This document shows, piece after piece, positions 53,751-62,316 of a stretch of DNA of 64,000 nucleotides. The DNA is taken from positions 620,001 through 684,000 of the forward strand of contig OY970370.1 in assembly GCA_963718745.1 (NCBI GenBank), read 5' to 3'. Each line of letters starts with the position of its first letter. The stretch's first letter is position 1. The notes below the pieces were generated by a model. That model ran no database searches. It had not been told where the DNA came from and saw nothing but the letters and a program-made list of their open reading frames with translations. The translations under genes and the position numbers were made by a program. The stretch comes from Fermentibacter sp963718745 [NCBI: Candidatus Fermentibacterota bacterium] (GTDB taxonomy: Bacteria; Fermentibacterota; Fermentibacteria; Fermentibacterales).

Positions 53751-54680
53751 ATGCAAAAGGCTTTTGTGACCGGTGTGACAGGCTTCCTCGGAGGGCACCT
53801 CGCGCCTGTGCTGGCGCGCTGCGGCTGGGATGTGGGCTCCGTATGCAGGGGCAGCTCCGACACGAGCGGAGTCCCGGGGTGCTGCCGGATCGAGAGGATC
53901 GACATGCTCGACCCGGGATCCTACAGCGGATCCCTTGCCGGCTGTGATGCGATCTTCCATCTGGCGGGAGCCACTTCCGCGAGGAGCCGGGAGGCGTTCG
54001 ACAGGTCCAACGCGGCTGTCACGGCGGCGCTGCTCGAAGCAAGGCGCCTCTTCGCGCCGGAGGCCATGCTCGTGTACGTCTCCAGCCAGTCCGCAGGCGG
54101 ACCCTCCGGGGATCGGCCGATGACCCCGTACGGCGCGAGCAAGCTTCTTGCGGAGAGCCTGGTCCGGAAGAGCCGGGGATGGGTGATCGTGAGGCCGCCT
54201 GCGGTCTTCGGTCCCGGGGACGACGCGATGCTGCCTCTCTTCAGGCAGGCCGCCAGGGGGTTCTTCCTCTCCCCGACGGGGAGGGGCGGCTTCCCCCTGG
54301 TCTATGTAAAGGATCTTGCCGAGTTCCTGGCAGGGCTCCCGTCGGTCCCGGAGGTCGCGGGCAGGACCCTGGAGCCTTCATACGGGCGCTCCTTCGACTG
54401 GAGGGACATCCACGGCCTGCTCCAGGAGGCTGCCGGCCGGAGGGTGCTCCACCTGAGGGTACCTCCTCCCCTGGTGCTCTCGGCGGGATGGTTGTCAGGC
54501 ACCGTGGGCCGCTTCAGGGGAGCCTGCCCGGTGTTCGACCTCCACAAGAGCCGCGAGCTCCTGTCGAGGGGATGGAAAGTCACCGATCCTGCCGTCGTGG
54601 AGCTCACTGGATGGACCCCTGCGACACCCCCGGAACAGGCCTTCGCCAGCACCATGGCCTGGGCTCGTCAGCGCTTGTAG
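53751..54680 (+). CDS. NAD(P)-dependent epimerase/dehydratase-like reductase, candidate CerR
   Basis: 309 residues of the extended SDR family. KAFVTGVTGFLGGHLAPVLARCGWDVGSV at 3-31 holds the TGxxGFxG nucleotide site. FHLAGATSARS, YVSSQSAGGP and TPYGASKLLAESLVRKS near 124-140 include the YxxxK pair; VIVRPPAVFGPGDDAML follows. In Caulobacter an SDR of this kind (CerR) reduces the ceramide keto group, and this gene is divergent from spt with 77 bp between them. The role is inferred from context. GGAG lies 7 nt before the ATG. Its end overlaps the convergent gene by 13 bp. Confidence 0.7.
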   Translation: MQKAFVTGVTGFLGGHLAPVLARCGWDVGSVCRGSSDTSGVPGCCRIERIDMLDPGSYSGSLAGCDAIFHLAGATSARSREAFDRSNAAVTAALLEARRLFAPEAMLVYVSSQSAGGPSGDRPMTPYGASKLLAESLVRKSRGWVIVRPPAVFGPGDDAMLPLFRQAARGFFLSPTGRGGFPLVYVKDLAEFLAGLPSVPEVAGRTLEPSYGRSFDWRDIHGLLQEAAGRRVLHLRVPPPLVLSAGWLSGTVGRFRGACPVFDLHKSRELLSRGWKVTDPAVVELTGWTPATPPEQAFASTMAWARQRL

Positions 54681-55159
54681 CCGAAGCGCCTGAGGAGCTC
54701 CATCCGGGAGGAGACGTCCAGGGCGGTCTCGACCGCCAGGGGCGACTCCCCGTCGAGCACGCCGGCCACTCCGCCGCTCTCCCCGGATCTGGCCACGAGC
54801 ACCGTCACGGGGTTGGACGTGGCGCAGAATACCGTGCAGACCTCGGGTACCGCGCGAATGGCGGGAAGGACCTGGATCGGCCAGGCATCTCCGAGGACGA
54901 TCAGGAATACATGGCCGCAGCCGAGTCTCAGGATGTTGTCCTCGGCCACCGCCTTGAGTTCGGGATCGTTGCCTTCGCTCCTGACGAGCCTCGGACCGGA
55001 GGCTTCGGCGAAGGCCAGCCCGAACCTCGCGCCGGGGGCGGAGACGGACAAGGCTTCGTAGAGATCCTCCACGGTCTTGATGAAATGAGCCTGTCCCAGG
55101 ATGACGTTCGCCCCCCCGGGGAACGAGAGCGGAACAAGCTCCATCTTCAGTGCATCCAC
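54668..55159 (-). CDS. Adenosine-specific kinase family protein (DUF355)
   Basis: 163 residues matching the Adenosine_kin family (PF04008), described from archaea and thermophiles. The pattern is complete: KTVEDLYEALSVSAPGARFGLAFAEASGPRLVRSEGND near 28-65, RLGCGHVFLIVLGDAWPIQVLPAIRAVPEVCTVFCATSNPVTVLVA near 78-123 and GVAGVLDGESPLAVETALDVSSRMELLRRFGYKR at the end. The role is proposed as adenosine kinase, but physiology is little known. It lies 43 nt downstream of gatD on the same strand, so both may be transcribed together. Confidence 0.88.
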   Translation of the reverse strand: MDALKMELVPLSFPGGANVILGQAHFIKTVEDLYEALSVSAPGARFGLAFAEASGPRLVRSEGNDPELKAVAEDNILRLGCGHVFLIVLGDAWPIQVLPAIRAVPEVCTVFCATSNPVTVLVARSGESGGVAGVLDGESPLAVETALDVSSRMELLRRFGYKR

Positions 55160-55202
55160 AGAGGTCCTCCTGCTTCCGGGGCGCGGCAGTGCGGGAGCCG
55201 CG

Positions 55203-56591
55203 TCATCTGAGCCGTCCTGCGAGCATCTCCCTGACCTCGGGGACTCCGCCCTGCAGGATCAGATAACCGTCGGGAGGCTCCTGCGGAGTCATCTCGTTGG
55301 CAAGAGGCGTGGTCATCAGCCTGCGCACCTCGTCCGGATCGCCGCTCATGCCCAGGGCCCAGCTCAACTTCATGTACGCGACCTCGGGCAGCATGTTCGC
55401 CAGAGGAATGACGCCACGCTGCATGAGGAGCCTGCCGGTGTCGTACACGTACATCTGGGTGTATCCCCAGAGGGTCTGGACCGTCATGAAGACGTGGACG
55501 CCGGCCTCGACGGCCTGTCTGAGAGGTTCGTACAGGGGCTTGTTCACGTGCCCCAGGCCGGTCCCTGCGATCACTATCCCCTTGTAGCCGTTGTCTACGA
55601 GGCTCGTGATCATGTCGGGCTTCATGTTGGGATAGTAGTAGACGATCGCGACATGCTCGTCGAAGACGGCATTGATGTCGGGCTTCCTGGAGGGATCCCT
55701 CCTCCTGTAGCCCTCCTTGAGGTAGGTGAAGCTCTGCCTGTCCACCATGGCGAGAGGGATGTCGCCGATCGTCCTGAATGTGCTTCGGTAGCTGGAATGC
55801 ATCTTCCTGACCCTCGTCCCCCTGTGCAGGAGGGCGTATTTGTCGCTAGTCGGGCCGAACATGCAGACCAGGACCTCTGCAGCGTCGCAGTATGCCGCGG
55901 TCCTGGTTGCATGTATCAGGTTCAGGGCTGCGTCGCTGGAGGGCCTGTCGCTCGACCTCTGCGATCCTACGAGGACGACGGGGATCGGGAGATCGCGGCA
56001 CATGAACGACAGCACGGCGGCCGTATGGTGCATCGTGTCGGTCCCGTGCCCGATGACGATCCCCGCAGTGCCCTTCTCGATCTCCCTGCCGATTGCTTCG
56101 GCGAGGGTGATGTACTGGTGCGGGCCCATGTCCTCGCTGAAGATTCCGAACAGCTTCTCCGTGCTGAGGTTGCAGATGTCGGCCAGTTCAGGAACGGCGC
56201 CGTACAGCTCACCCGGGGAGAAGGCGGGGATGACCGCCCCGGTCCGGTAGTCGAGCCGGCTCGCTATGGTCCCGCCCGTGCCCAGCAGCTTGACCGGGGG
56301 CAGGTCCGGATTGAAGGGGAACTCCTTCTCGGGGATCTGGTAGTGGGCCTCCTTGGATCCCGTCTTCACGACGGAGGTCACCTTCGAGGAGGAGATCCCG
56401 ATGTTGTAGCCGCTGATGAGCTTGAGAACTATATGGCTGTCGTCCGCGGTTTCGGACCTCGGCAGGATGATCCCCTGGAAGGAGTTCCCGTCCGCCACGA
56501 GGTCGACGTCGTCCCAGACGGAGGCTCCGAACTTCTCCAGCGTCTCCCTGGCGGGCCCCCTGTAACCTTTCATCGAATCGGAAGAAGTCAT
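55203..56591 (-). CDS. gatD: Archaeal-type Glu-tRNA(Gln) amidotransferase subunit D (GatD)
   Basis: 462 residues. GatD supplies ammonia from glutamine or asparagine to GatE, which turns Glu-tRNA(Gln) into Gln-tRNA(Gln). An N-terminal beta domain near 20-75 (LKLISGYNIGISSSKVTSV) is typical of GatD and absent from plain asparaginases. The asparaginase core has LLGTGGTIASRLDYRTGAV near 102-120 (catalytic Thr), GHGTDTMHHTAAVLS near 181-195 and VGSQRSSDRPSSDAALNL. GatDE is regarded as archaeal; bacteria normally use GatCAB. No gatE is in the window. It lies 62 nt after rpoN. Confidence 0.87.
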   Translation of the reverse strand: MTSSDSMKGYRGPARETLEKFGASVWDDVDLVADGNSFQGIILPRSETADDSHIVLKLISGYNIGISSSKVTSVVKTGSKEAHYQIPEKEFPFNPDLPPVKLLGTGGTIASRLDYRTGAVIPAFSPGELYGAVPELADICNLSTEKLFGIFSEDMGPHQYITLAEAIGREIEKGTAGIVIGHGTDTMHHTAAVLSFMCRDLPIPVVLVGSQRSSDRPSSDAALNLIHATRTAAYCDAAEVLVCMFGPTSDKYALLHRGTRVRKMHSSYRSTFRTIGDIPLAMVDRQSFTYLKEGYRRRDPSRKPDINAVFDEHVAIVYYYPNMKPDMITSLVDNGYKGIVIAGTGLGHVNKPLYEPLRQAVEAGVHVFMTVQTLWGYTQMYVYDTGRLLMQRGVIPLANMLPEVAYMKLSWALGMSGDPDEVRRLMTTPLANEMTPQEPPDGYLILQGGVPEVREMLAGRLR

Positions 56592-56653
56592 CGTTCAGTC
56601 TCCTTAGCCGGGCTTTGTTCCCGGCCGTCGAGTTGAGGGGCATCCGTCCCGGT

Positions 56654-58162
56654 CTAGTATCTTTTCCTGGCGGTAGCCGGAGGGATCTCCAGCAGCCTGC
56701 GGTAGTTGGCGACAGTCCTTCGCTTCACCAGGAGCCCCCTGGCCCTGAGAAGCGCCGACAGCTCGTCGTCGGAAAGGGGATTCGACGGATCCTCCCCGTC
56801 CACGATCCTCCGCAGCTCCTCCTTGGCGGTCCTGGTGGAGACGTCCTCCGCTCCGGCGAGCCTCCTGCTGAAGAAGAAGGCGAGTTCGCTCACCCCCTGG
56901 GGCGAATCCAGATACTTGCCGTTTATTGCGCGGCTGATCGTCGACTGGTTCCTTCCCAGCGCCTCCGCGACCTGCTGCAGGGTCAGGGGTCTGAGCGAAT
57001 CGACCCCGTTGTCGAAGTAGTCCTTCTGGTAGTCGGCCAGGAACTGCGCTATGCGGAGCACGGTATCCTGGCGCTGCTGTATGGAGCGGAGGAAGTGGCT
57101 TGCCCTCGTGTACTTGTCCTTGACGTACTCCACTGCCTCCGGGTCGCTGTGGGGCGATTCGAGGACCCTGCGGTTCCGCTCCGAGATGACGAGGGTCGGG
57201 AACCTGGAGTCGTTGAGGATGGCTATGTACGCCCCCTCCACCCTGATTATGGAAATGTCCGGGATCACGATCGAGTTGGTGTCGGGAGAGAAGTCCGAAC
57301 CGGGAAAGGGGTTCAGGTCCCTGATCCTCTCGACGGCGTCCTGGATGTCCCTCGCGCTCACCCTGAGGGCACGGGCGAGGACTGGATACTGACGCTCCGG
57401 GAGTATGTCGAAGAACTCGTCTATCAGGCGGTACTCGAGGCTGTCCGCAGGCGTTCCCCTCTGGTCCAGCTGGGCGATGAGCGCCTCCCTGACTGTATAG
57501 CACCCCACTCCGGTAGGTTCCAGCGACCTGACGAGCTCGACGGCTCTTTCGAGAAGGGTCCGGTCGCCCTCCCACCCGGCCTCGAAGTTCTCCCTGCCCA
57601 TCGAGATGAGCCCGTGCCTGTCGAGCGAGTAGACGACATATCTCACGGCCTCCTCCATCTCGGGACCGGGTCTCTGGTCAGCGGCCTGGGAGAGGAGATG
57701 CTCCGAGAGAGTAGTCTTCACCACGTACTCCGGCCGCCACTGCTCCTCGAAGGAGCCTCCGCGGCCCTCGCGGGAGTATTCCTCGAACTCGGCCAGGAAT
57801 TCGAGGTGATCCTCCTTCTCGTCATCCCTCCGGGGTTCGGCGTCTTCGTCCTCGCCTGCCGCCGGGGCTTCGACCGCGGCCTCGCCATCGGAAGGCGGGG
57901 GGTCGGCCTGATCCCCGTCACCGGATTCCCCGGCAGTGTCCTCGGCGGAAACAGCTCCGTCCTCACCGGGGGTCTGTTCGGCCTGGGAGTCGTCCTGATC
58001 GATCTCGAGGAGCGGGTTCTCGTTGAGCTCCTGCTCGATGAGCTTCTCCAGCTCGACGGAGGGCATCTGGAGCAGCTCGAGCGACTGCTGCACGACAGGG
58101 TTCAGGACCAGGCGGTGAGTCAGCTGGAGGGAGGGTACCTGCCTGAGCTCGGGCCGGTTCAT
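56654..58162 (-). CDS. rpoN: RNA polymerase sigma-54 factor
   Basis: 502 residues. Region I (QLTHRLVLNPVVQQSLELLQMPSVELEKLIEQELNENPLLE) is at the N-terminus. An acidic, Pro/Ala-rich region II of about 80 residues follows. The core-binding and HTH regions include LTLQQVAEALGRNQSTISRAINGKYLDSPQG near 411-441, and the RpoN box is KRRTVANYRRLL near 480-491 (usually ARRTVAKYR). It directs transcription from -24/-12 promoters with enhancer activators. The ATG overlaps the lptB stop by 1 nt (TGATG); lptB-rpoN is a widely conserved pair. Confidence 0.95.
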   Translation of the reverse strand: MNRPELRQVPSLQLTHRLVLNPVVQQSLELLQMPSVELEKLIEQELNENPLLEIDQDDSQAEQTPGEDGAVSAEDTAGESGDGDQADPPPSDGEAAVEAPAAGEDEDAEPRRDDEKEDHLEFLAEFEEYSREGRGGSFEEQWRPEYVVKTTLSEHLLSQAADQRPGPEMEEAVRYVVYSLDRHGLISMGRENFEAGWEGDRTLLERAVELVRSLEPTGVGCYTVREALIAQLDQRGTPADSLEYRLIDEFFDILPERQYPVLARALRVSARDIQDAVERIRDLNPFPGSDFSPDTNSIVIPDISIIRVEGAYIAILNDSRFPTLVISERNRRVLESPHSDPEAVEYVKDKYTRASHFLRSIQQRQDTVLRIAQFLADYQKDYFDNGVDSLRPLTLQQVAEALGRNQSTISRAINGKYLDSPQGVSELAFFFSRRLAGAEDVSTRTAKEELRRIVDGEDPSNPLSDDELSALLRARGLLVKRRTVANYRRLLEIPPATARKRY

Positions 58163-58899
58163 CAGAGCCTGAACCTCTCTCCGAGATAGATCTTCCTCGC
58201 CTCCGGGTCGTCCGCGAGCTCCTGGGCGGAACCCGAGATGAGGACCCTCCCGTCGAACATGATGTACGCCCTGTCCGTTATGGCGAGGGTGTCCCTGACG
58301 TTGTGGTCTGTGATGAGAACGCCGAGGCCCGTCCTGCTGAGGTTCCTGACGATACCCTGTATCTCGGCCACGGCTATCGGATCTATCCCCGCGAAGGGCT
58401 CGTCCAGAAGGAGGAACGACGGTTTCGTCACGAGGGCGCGGGCGATCTCGACGCGCCTGCGCTCGCCTCCCGAGAGCGTATAGGCCTTCTGGTCGGCGAG
58501 TTTCGTGATCCCCAGCGCGTCCATGAGCATGTCGCGCCTCTCCAGCCTCTCGGATCTCTTCAGGTGCAGGGTCTCGAGAATGCTCAGGAGGTTGTCGGAA
58601 ACAGTCATCTTCCTGAACACGCTCGATTCCTGGGGCAGATAGCCGATCCCGAGACGCGCCCTGCGGTACATCGGCAGCTTCGTTATCGCAGCCCCGTCCA
58701 GGTGCACCTCTCCATCGGTAGGCCTGATGAAGCCGACTATCATGTAGAAGGTCGTAGTCTTGCCGGCTCCGTTGGGACCCAGCAGGCCGACGATCTCCCC
58801 CCTGGAAACGGTCAGGCTCACCCCGTTCACGACCCGCCTCCTGCGGTACTCCTTCACGAGGTCCACGGTGCTCAGGGTGCTCGAACCGCTGGAGGTCAT
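58162..58899 (-). CDS. lptB: LPS export ABC transporter ATP-binding protein LptB
   Basis: 245 residues. Walker A is GPNGAGKTTT at 41-50, followed by the Q-loop in YLPQESSVFRKMTV, signature LSGGERRRVEIARAL near 142-156, Walker B LLLDEPFAGIDP near 161-172, and the H-switch in LITDHNVRDTLAITDRAYIM near 194-213. It powers LPS extraction from the inner membrane with LptF/G, which are not in view. ATG at 58899 overlaps the lptA stop by 4 nt. Confidence 0.97.
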   Translation of the reverse strand: MTSSGSSTLSTVDLVKEYRRRRVVNGVSLTVSRGEIVGLLGPNGAGKTTTFYMIVGFIRPTDGEVHLDGAAITKLPMYRRARLGIGYLPQESSVFRKMTVSDNLLSILETLHLKRSERLERRDMLMDALGITKLADQKAYTLSGGERRRVEIARALVTKPSFLLLDEPFAGIDPIAVAEIQGIVRNLSRTGLGVLITDHNVRDTLAITDRAYIMFDGRVLISGSAQELADDPEARKIYLGERFRL

Positions 58900-59951
58900 C
58901 TTCCGTCTCCGCCGATATATGAGTATGTGCCCGACACGGATCCGGTGACCGTGACGGATTCGATGGAACCATCCACGTATCTGACCAGCAGGTGCTGGCC
59001 CGAGACCGTGTTGCTCTCCTCCCGGGACGCAGCCTCTCCGCCGGCTCTGTAGACGAGTGTGACGGAGTTCTCCAGATCGATGGAGTCCGGCTCGCCGCCC
59101 GAGAACGAGAAGAAGGCCTTCTCCGACGAGAACCACGTCTCGGAGGGGGGGGTCTCCTGCTGATCGAGCAGGTGTCCGTCGGCCGCACCCTCTATCCGGA
59201 TGCTCCTGATCTCACCCTCGACGAGTTCCGCGCGTATCCAGTTGCCGGAGAGCTCGCCGTCGGTGCTCGTGACGACCGGACCGCCCAGCATCTCGACCGA
59301 TTCGTCCCTCCCGGAGAAGACCAGGAATTCCGAAACGGCGACGACGTCTTCCGATGGATAACGCAGCACGGCGTTGCCCTGGGCTTCCGCCCGGTCGGAG
59401 TCCGGGAGGAACTCGAGCCGATCGGCGGTTATGATGAGGCTGTCGCCCTCCTCGAGCCTCCGGAGCATCGGCTCCGATGTTACGAAGATGCTCCCCCTGT
59501 CGCTGTCGTACATGGCATAGCGCCCCGTCACGTCGCCGAGCCACGGTCCGGTCATGTGGACATCCCCCCTGGCGACGGCCTTTCCAAGGAGTCTGTACCA
59601 GGTCACCTCGTCGGCTCGCAGGACATTCTCCCCGTCTGTGAGGGCGACCCGCCCGGTGAGGACTGCGGTGCCTGCGGCCCTGTCGTAGACGAGCATGTCG
59701 GAGGAGGCGGAGAGCGTGTCGGATTCTATGTACACTTCACCTCTGAAGAGCGCCCTTCCGGCCTGCTGCCACACCCTGCCCGAATCAGAGGTGACCGTGA
59801 TCTCTCCGTCCGTGACTTCGACGTCGCCCGAAAGATCGATCACGAGTTCGCCATCTTCCGACTCGGTGCCCGAAGCGCTGGTGGCGCTGACCGTGAAGAC
59901 CCCGGCGAGGGCGGCGGAAGCGGCCGTCAGGAGGAGGACGCTATTCCTCAA
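58896..59951 (-). CDS. lptA: LptA/OstA-domain LPS transport periplasmic protein
   Basis: 351 residues, longer than E. coli LptA (185). A signal peptide (MRNSVLLLTAASAALAGVFTVSATSASG) precedes tandem beta-jellyroll strands: ITVTSDSGRVWQQAGRALFRGEVYIESDTLSASSDMLVYDR and VLTGRVALTDGENVLRADEVTWYR, with further repeats to about 330. The repeat pattern and the position between lptC and lptB identify it as the periplasmic bridge for LPS. The extra length may add more jellyroll units. Its start overlaps the lptC end by 11 nt. Confidence 0.88.
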   Translation of the reverse strand: MRNSVLLLTAASAALAGVFTVSATSASGTESEDGELVIDLSGDVEVTDGEITVTSDSGRVWQQAGRALFRGEVYIESDTLSASSDMLVYDRAAGTAVLTGRVALTDGENVLRADEVTWYRLLGKAVARGDVHMTGPWLGDVTGRYAMYDSDRGSIFVTSEPMLRRLEEGDSLIITADRLEFLPDSDRAEAQGNAVLRYPSEDVVAVSEFLVFSGRDESVEMLGGPVVTSTDGELSGNWIRAELVEGEIRSIRIEGAADGHLLDQQETPPSETWFSSEKAFFSFSGGEPDSIDLENSVTLVYRAGGEAASREESNTVSGQHLLVRYVDGSIESVTVTGSVSGTYSYIGGDGR

Positions 59952-60494
59952 TTCTCACTTCCCCGCTGTAGACGGCCGTGAAGCTCTCCCTGACGTCGAC
60001 GCCTGCAGCCGAGCCCAGACTCCTGTCGAGCGCGACACCGCGCCCGGTCAGGTATGTGGTCCCGAGGCTCTCCGGCATTTCGAGGACGGCTACGCAGTCG
60101 GTCATGAAGACGCCGAGGCTGTCGCACCAGACCAGTTCGGGCGAGGTGAGTATCCGCCCCTCCGACGTCTCCACTCTTGCGGATCCCCATGCCCGGAGGA
60201 GGGCGCCGTTGTCGAGGACCTCTCCGGAATCCGACGTGAGCATCGAAGCGGGTGCGTCTCCCTCGTACATTATCAGTTTGACTCCCCACATGAGGAGCGT
60301 GCTGTCCTGTTCGTGGAAGATGCCTCCATCCCCCTCGAGCCTCCAGTCCCTCCCGGCTCCGGCGGCCTGAGTGAGCGAAAAGACGCCCAGTTCCTGGGTC
60401 TGTCCCGATTCGTCCGTATAGGTCCGGGACTGCTCAGCGCAGCCCAGGACAGCCAGGAGGACGGCGGCACCAGCGCTCGTGAAACCAGATCCAC
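59941..60494 (-). CDS. lptC: LptC-like lipoprotein, start region apparently frameshifted
   Basis: The protein has a lipobox (LLAVLGC) and LptC-type strands (ELGVFSLTQAAGAGRDWRLEGDGGIF; LTSDSGEVLDNGALLRAWGSARVETSEGRIL). LptC hands LPS to LptA. No ATG, GTG or TTG lies in frame near the signal; only ACG at 60480 or a far ATG at 60624 inside lpxL. If one G is added in the GTGCCGCC segment near 60463-60470, a GTG at 60494 gives MDLVSRALVAAVLLAVLGC, a perfect lipoprotein signal. I therefore give 60494 as the likely true start and mark a probable one-base deletion or assembly error. Confidence 0.65.
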
Positions 60495-61348
60495 TGCGAG
60501 GGGTCCGTCCTGATCCAGCCCTCGATGATCGAGTTGAGCCGCGCCGTGAGGCGGATGTACCCGTCCTCCCCGGGGAAGTCCCCGGTGTCGAGCGGCTCCT
60601 CGATGACCAGAAGATGAGATCCATCCTGCCTCCGGGCTATGTGGAGCGGTACCACCGGAATCCGGAACCTGGCGGCCAGCCTGGCCGGGCCGACGGGGGT
60701 GAGCGCCGGGATCCCGAAGAAATCAACGAACTCGCACTCCACGGCTGTAGTGTCCTGGTCGATGAGAATACCCACAGCCGTGTTCCCGCGCAACATCTCG
60801 ATCAGCCGCCTGACGTCGGAAGCCCTGTCCAGGGCTGCCACTCCGTGCATCGTGCGCAGCCTTGCGAGACTTCGCCCCGCCCCTGACTCCGGGAGCTTCC
60901 TGCCGATGATTGCGGTCTTGTGGCCCATGAGGATCACCGATCGCGGGATCAGCTCCCAGGCTCCGTAGTGGGCGGTTATGCAGATCGCCCCTCTGCCGGA
61001 TTCGAGTGCCTCTGCGAGGTTCTCCGCCCCGGTCACCGAGACCGATTCCAGGAAGGCGGCGTCATCAGAACCCGACAGCCGTATGAAATCGAAAAGCGAG
61101 AGGAGCATGTTCCGGTAGACGGCCGAAGGTTCGACGTCGAGGCCTGCGGGGCGGAGGATGTTCCTCCGGTGCCGGTCGATCAGAGTGTTCGCCCTGGAGG
61201 GGAGCCGGGCCGCCAGGTGCGCGGCACACAGGCAGAGGAGGCGGATCAGCCTGCGCGGGAGCACTCGGGCTGTGAAGAAGAGGAGCCACACGGCCGGGGC
61301 GGACAGAAGATGGCGCAATGCTCGGAATGGAAGCCTTCGCGAGGGCAT
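60434..61348 (-). CDS. lpxL: Lipid A biosynthesis acyltransferase (LpxL/HtrB family)
   Basis: 304 residues. An N-terminal hydrophobic helix (APAVWLLFFTARVLP) is followed by the HX4E acyltransferase motif HYGAWE at 127-132 and the GKLP-like segment IIGRKLPES. DRASDVRRLIEMLRGNTAVGILIDQD near 175-200 and the end WIWFHERWCRRPPG fit the family closely. It adds a secondary acyl chain to Kdo-lipid A at the inner membrane. It follows kdsD by 11 nt and overlaps lptC, all in one operon. Confidence 0.92.
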   Translation of the reverse strand: MPSRRLPFRALRHLLSAPAVWLLFFTARVLPRRLIRLLCLCAAHLAARLPSRANTLIDRHRRNILRPAGLDVEPSAVYRNMLLSLFDFIRLSGSDDAAFLESVSVTGAENLAEALESGRGAICITAHYGAWELIPRSVILMGHKTAIIGRKLPESGAGRSLARLRTMHGVAALDRASDVRRLIEMLRGNTAVGILIDQDTTAVECEFVDFFGIPALTPVGPARLAARFRIPVVPLHIARRQDGSHLLVIEEPLDTGDFPGEDGYIRLTARLNSIIEGWIRTDPSQWIWFHERWCRRPPGCPGLR

Positions 61349-61359
61349 CCGGGGCCGGC

Positions 61360-62316
61360 CTAGTAGATGCCGGCGCGCATCAGGTCGTGGAGGAAGACGA
61401 GGCCGACGGGTCTCGATTCCTCGTCGACCACGACGAGGCTGGTGATGCCCTTCTGCTCCATCCTGGCGAGGGCGGCGGAGGCGGATTCGCCAGGGGAGGC
61501 GGATGCGGGCGCCCTCCTGAGTACGTCGGAGAGCAGCAGCGAGTGGATGTCCGCCCGGTCCTTCATCAGCCTGCCGAGGTCGCCGTAGACGAAGATCCCG
61601 CAGAGAGCGCCGGACGGATCGACGGAGAAGCAGACTCCCCTGTGCCTCGTCATGGTTTCCACGGCGTCAGGGAGGGGGGTATCCCCGGGGATCGAAGGCA
61701 GAGGAGGCGGGACCATCAGGTCGGACACGCGGGTGAGCAGCTTCCTGCCCAGCATCCCGCCCGGATGGACATCGGCGAAATCGGACGGAGAGAAGTCCCC
61801 GGCCTTGAGGAGCGCCATCGCGAGAGCGTCACCAAGCACGAGCATGGCCGTGGTGCTCGCGGTCGGTGCGAGATTGTAGGGACAGGCCTCCGCGAGATCC
61901 GGGAGGCGCAGCACGATGTCCGACGCTCTGCCGATCGTAGAATCCGGACGGCAGATCGAAACCATCCTGATCCCGAGTCTCCTGAAGCTCGGCAGCAGTG
62001 CTGCAAGCTCCGGAGTGTTTCCGCTCCGCGAAAGAACCAGGGCCGTGTCTTCCGGGGTCACGAGACCAAGGTCACCGTGCACGGCTTCGGCTGGATGGAG
62101 GAAGAATGCCGGAGTGCCCGTGCTGGTCATGGTGGCGGCTATCTTCCTCGCGATGCAGCCGGACTTGCCCATCCCGGAGACGACTATCCTCCCGCGGGTC
62201 GCGTGCAGGATCTCCACTGCCCCGTCGAAGGACGGGCGGACGTTCTCCAGGGTTTCGTCCAGCCAGCGCCGCTCGATGGTGAAGACCCTTTCCGCTTCGG
62301 CCAGGAAACCGCTCAT
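61360..62316 (-). CDS. kdsD: Arabinose-5-phosphate isomerase
   Basis: 318 residues. The N-terminal SIS domain (RIVVSGMGKSGCIARKIAATMTSTGTPAFFLHPAEAVHGDLG near 43-84; LVLSRSGNTPEL near 93-104) is followed by two CBS domains (VSDLMVPPPLPSIPGDTPLPDAVETM and the C-terminal GITSLVVVDEESRPVGLVFLHDLMRAGIY). It makes arabinose-5-phosphate from ribulose-5-phosphate, the first Kdo step. ATG at 62316 overlaps the kdsC stop by 4 nt. Confidence 0.95.
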   Translation of the reverse strand: MSGFLAEAERVFTIERRWLDETLENVRPSFDGAVEILHATRGRIVVSGMGKSGCIARKIAATMTSTGTPAFFLHPAEAVHGDLGLVTPEDTALVLSRSGNTPELAALLPSFRRLGIRMVSICRPDSTIGRASDIVLRLPDLAEACPYNLAPTASTTAMLVLGDALAMALLKAGDFSPSDFADVHPGGMLGRKLLTRVSDLMVPPPLPSIPGDTPLPDAVETMTRHRGVCFSVDPSGALCGIFVYGDLGRLMKDRADIHSLLLSDVLRRAPASASPGESASAALARMEQKGITSLVVVDEESRPVGLVFLHDLMRAGIY

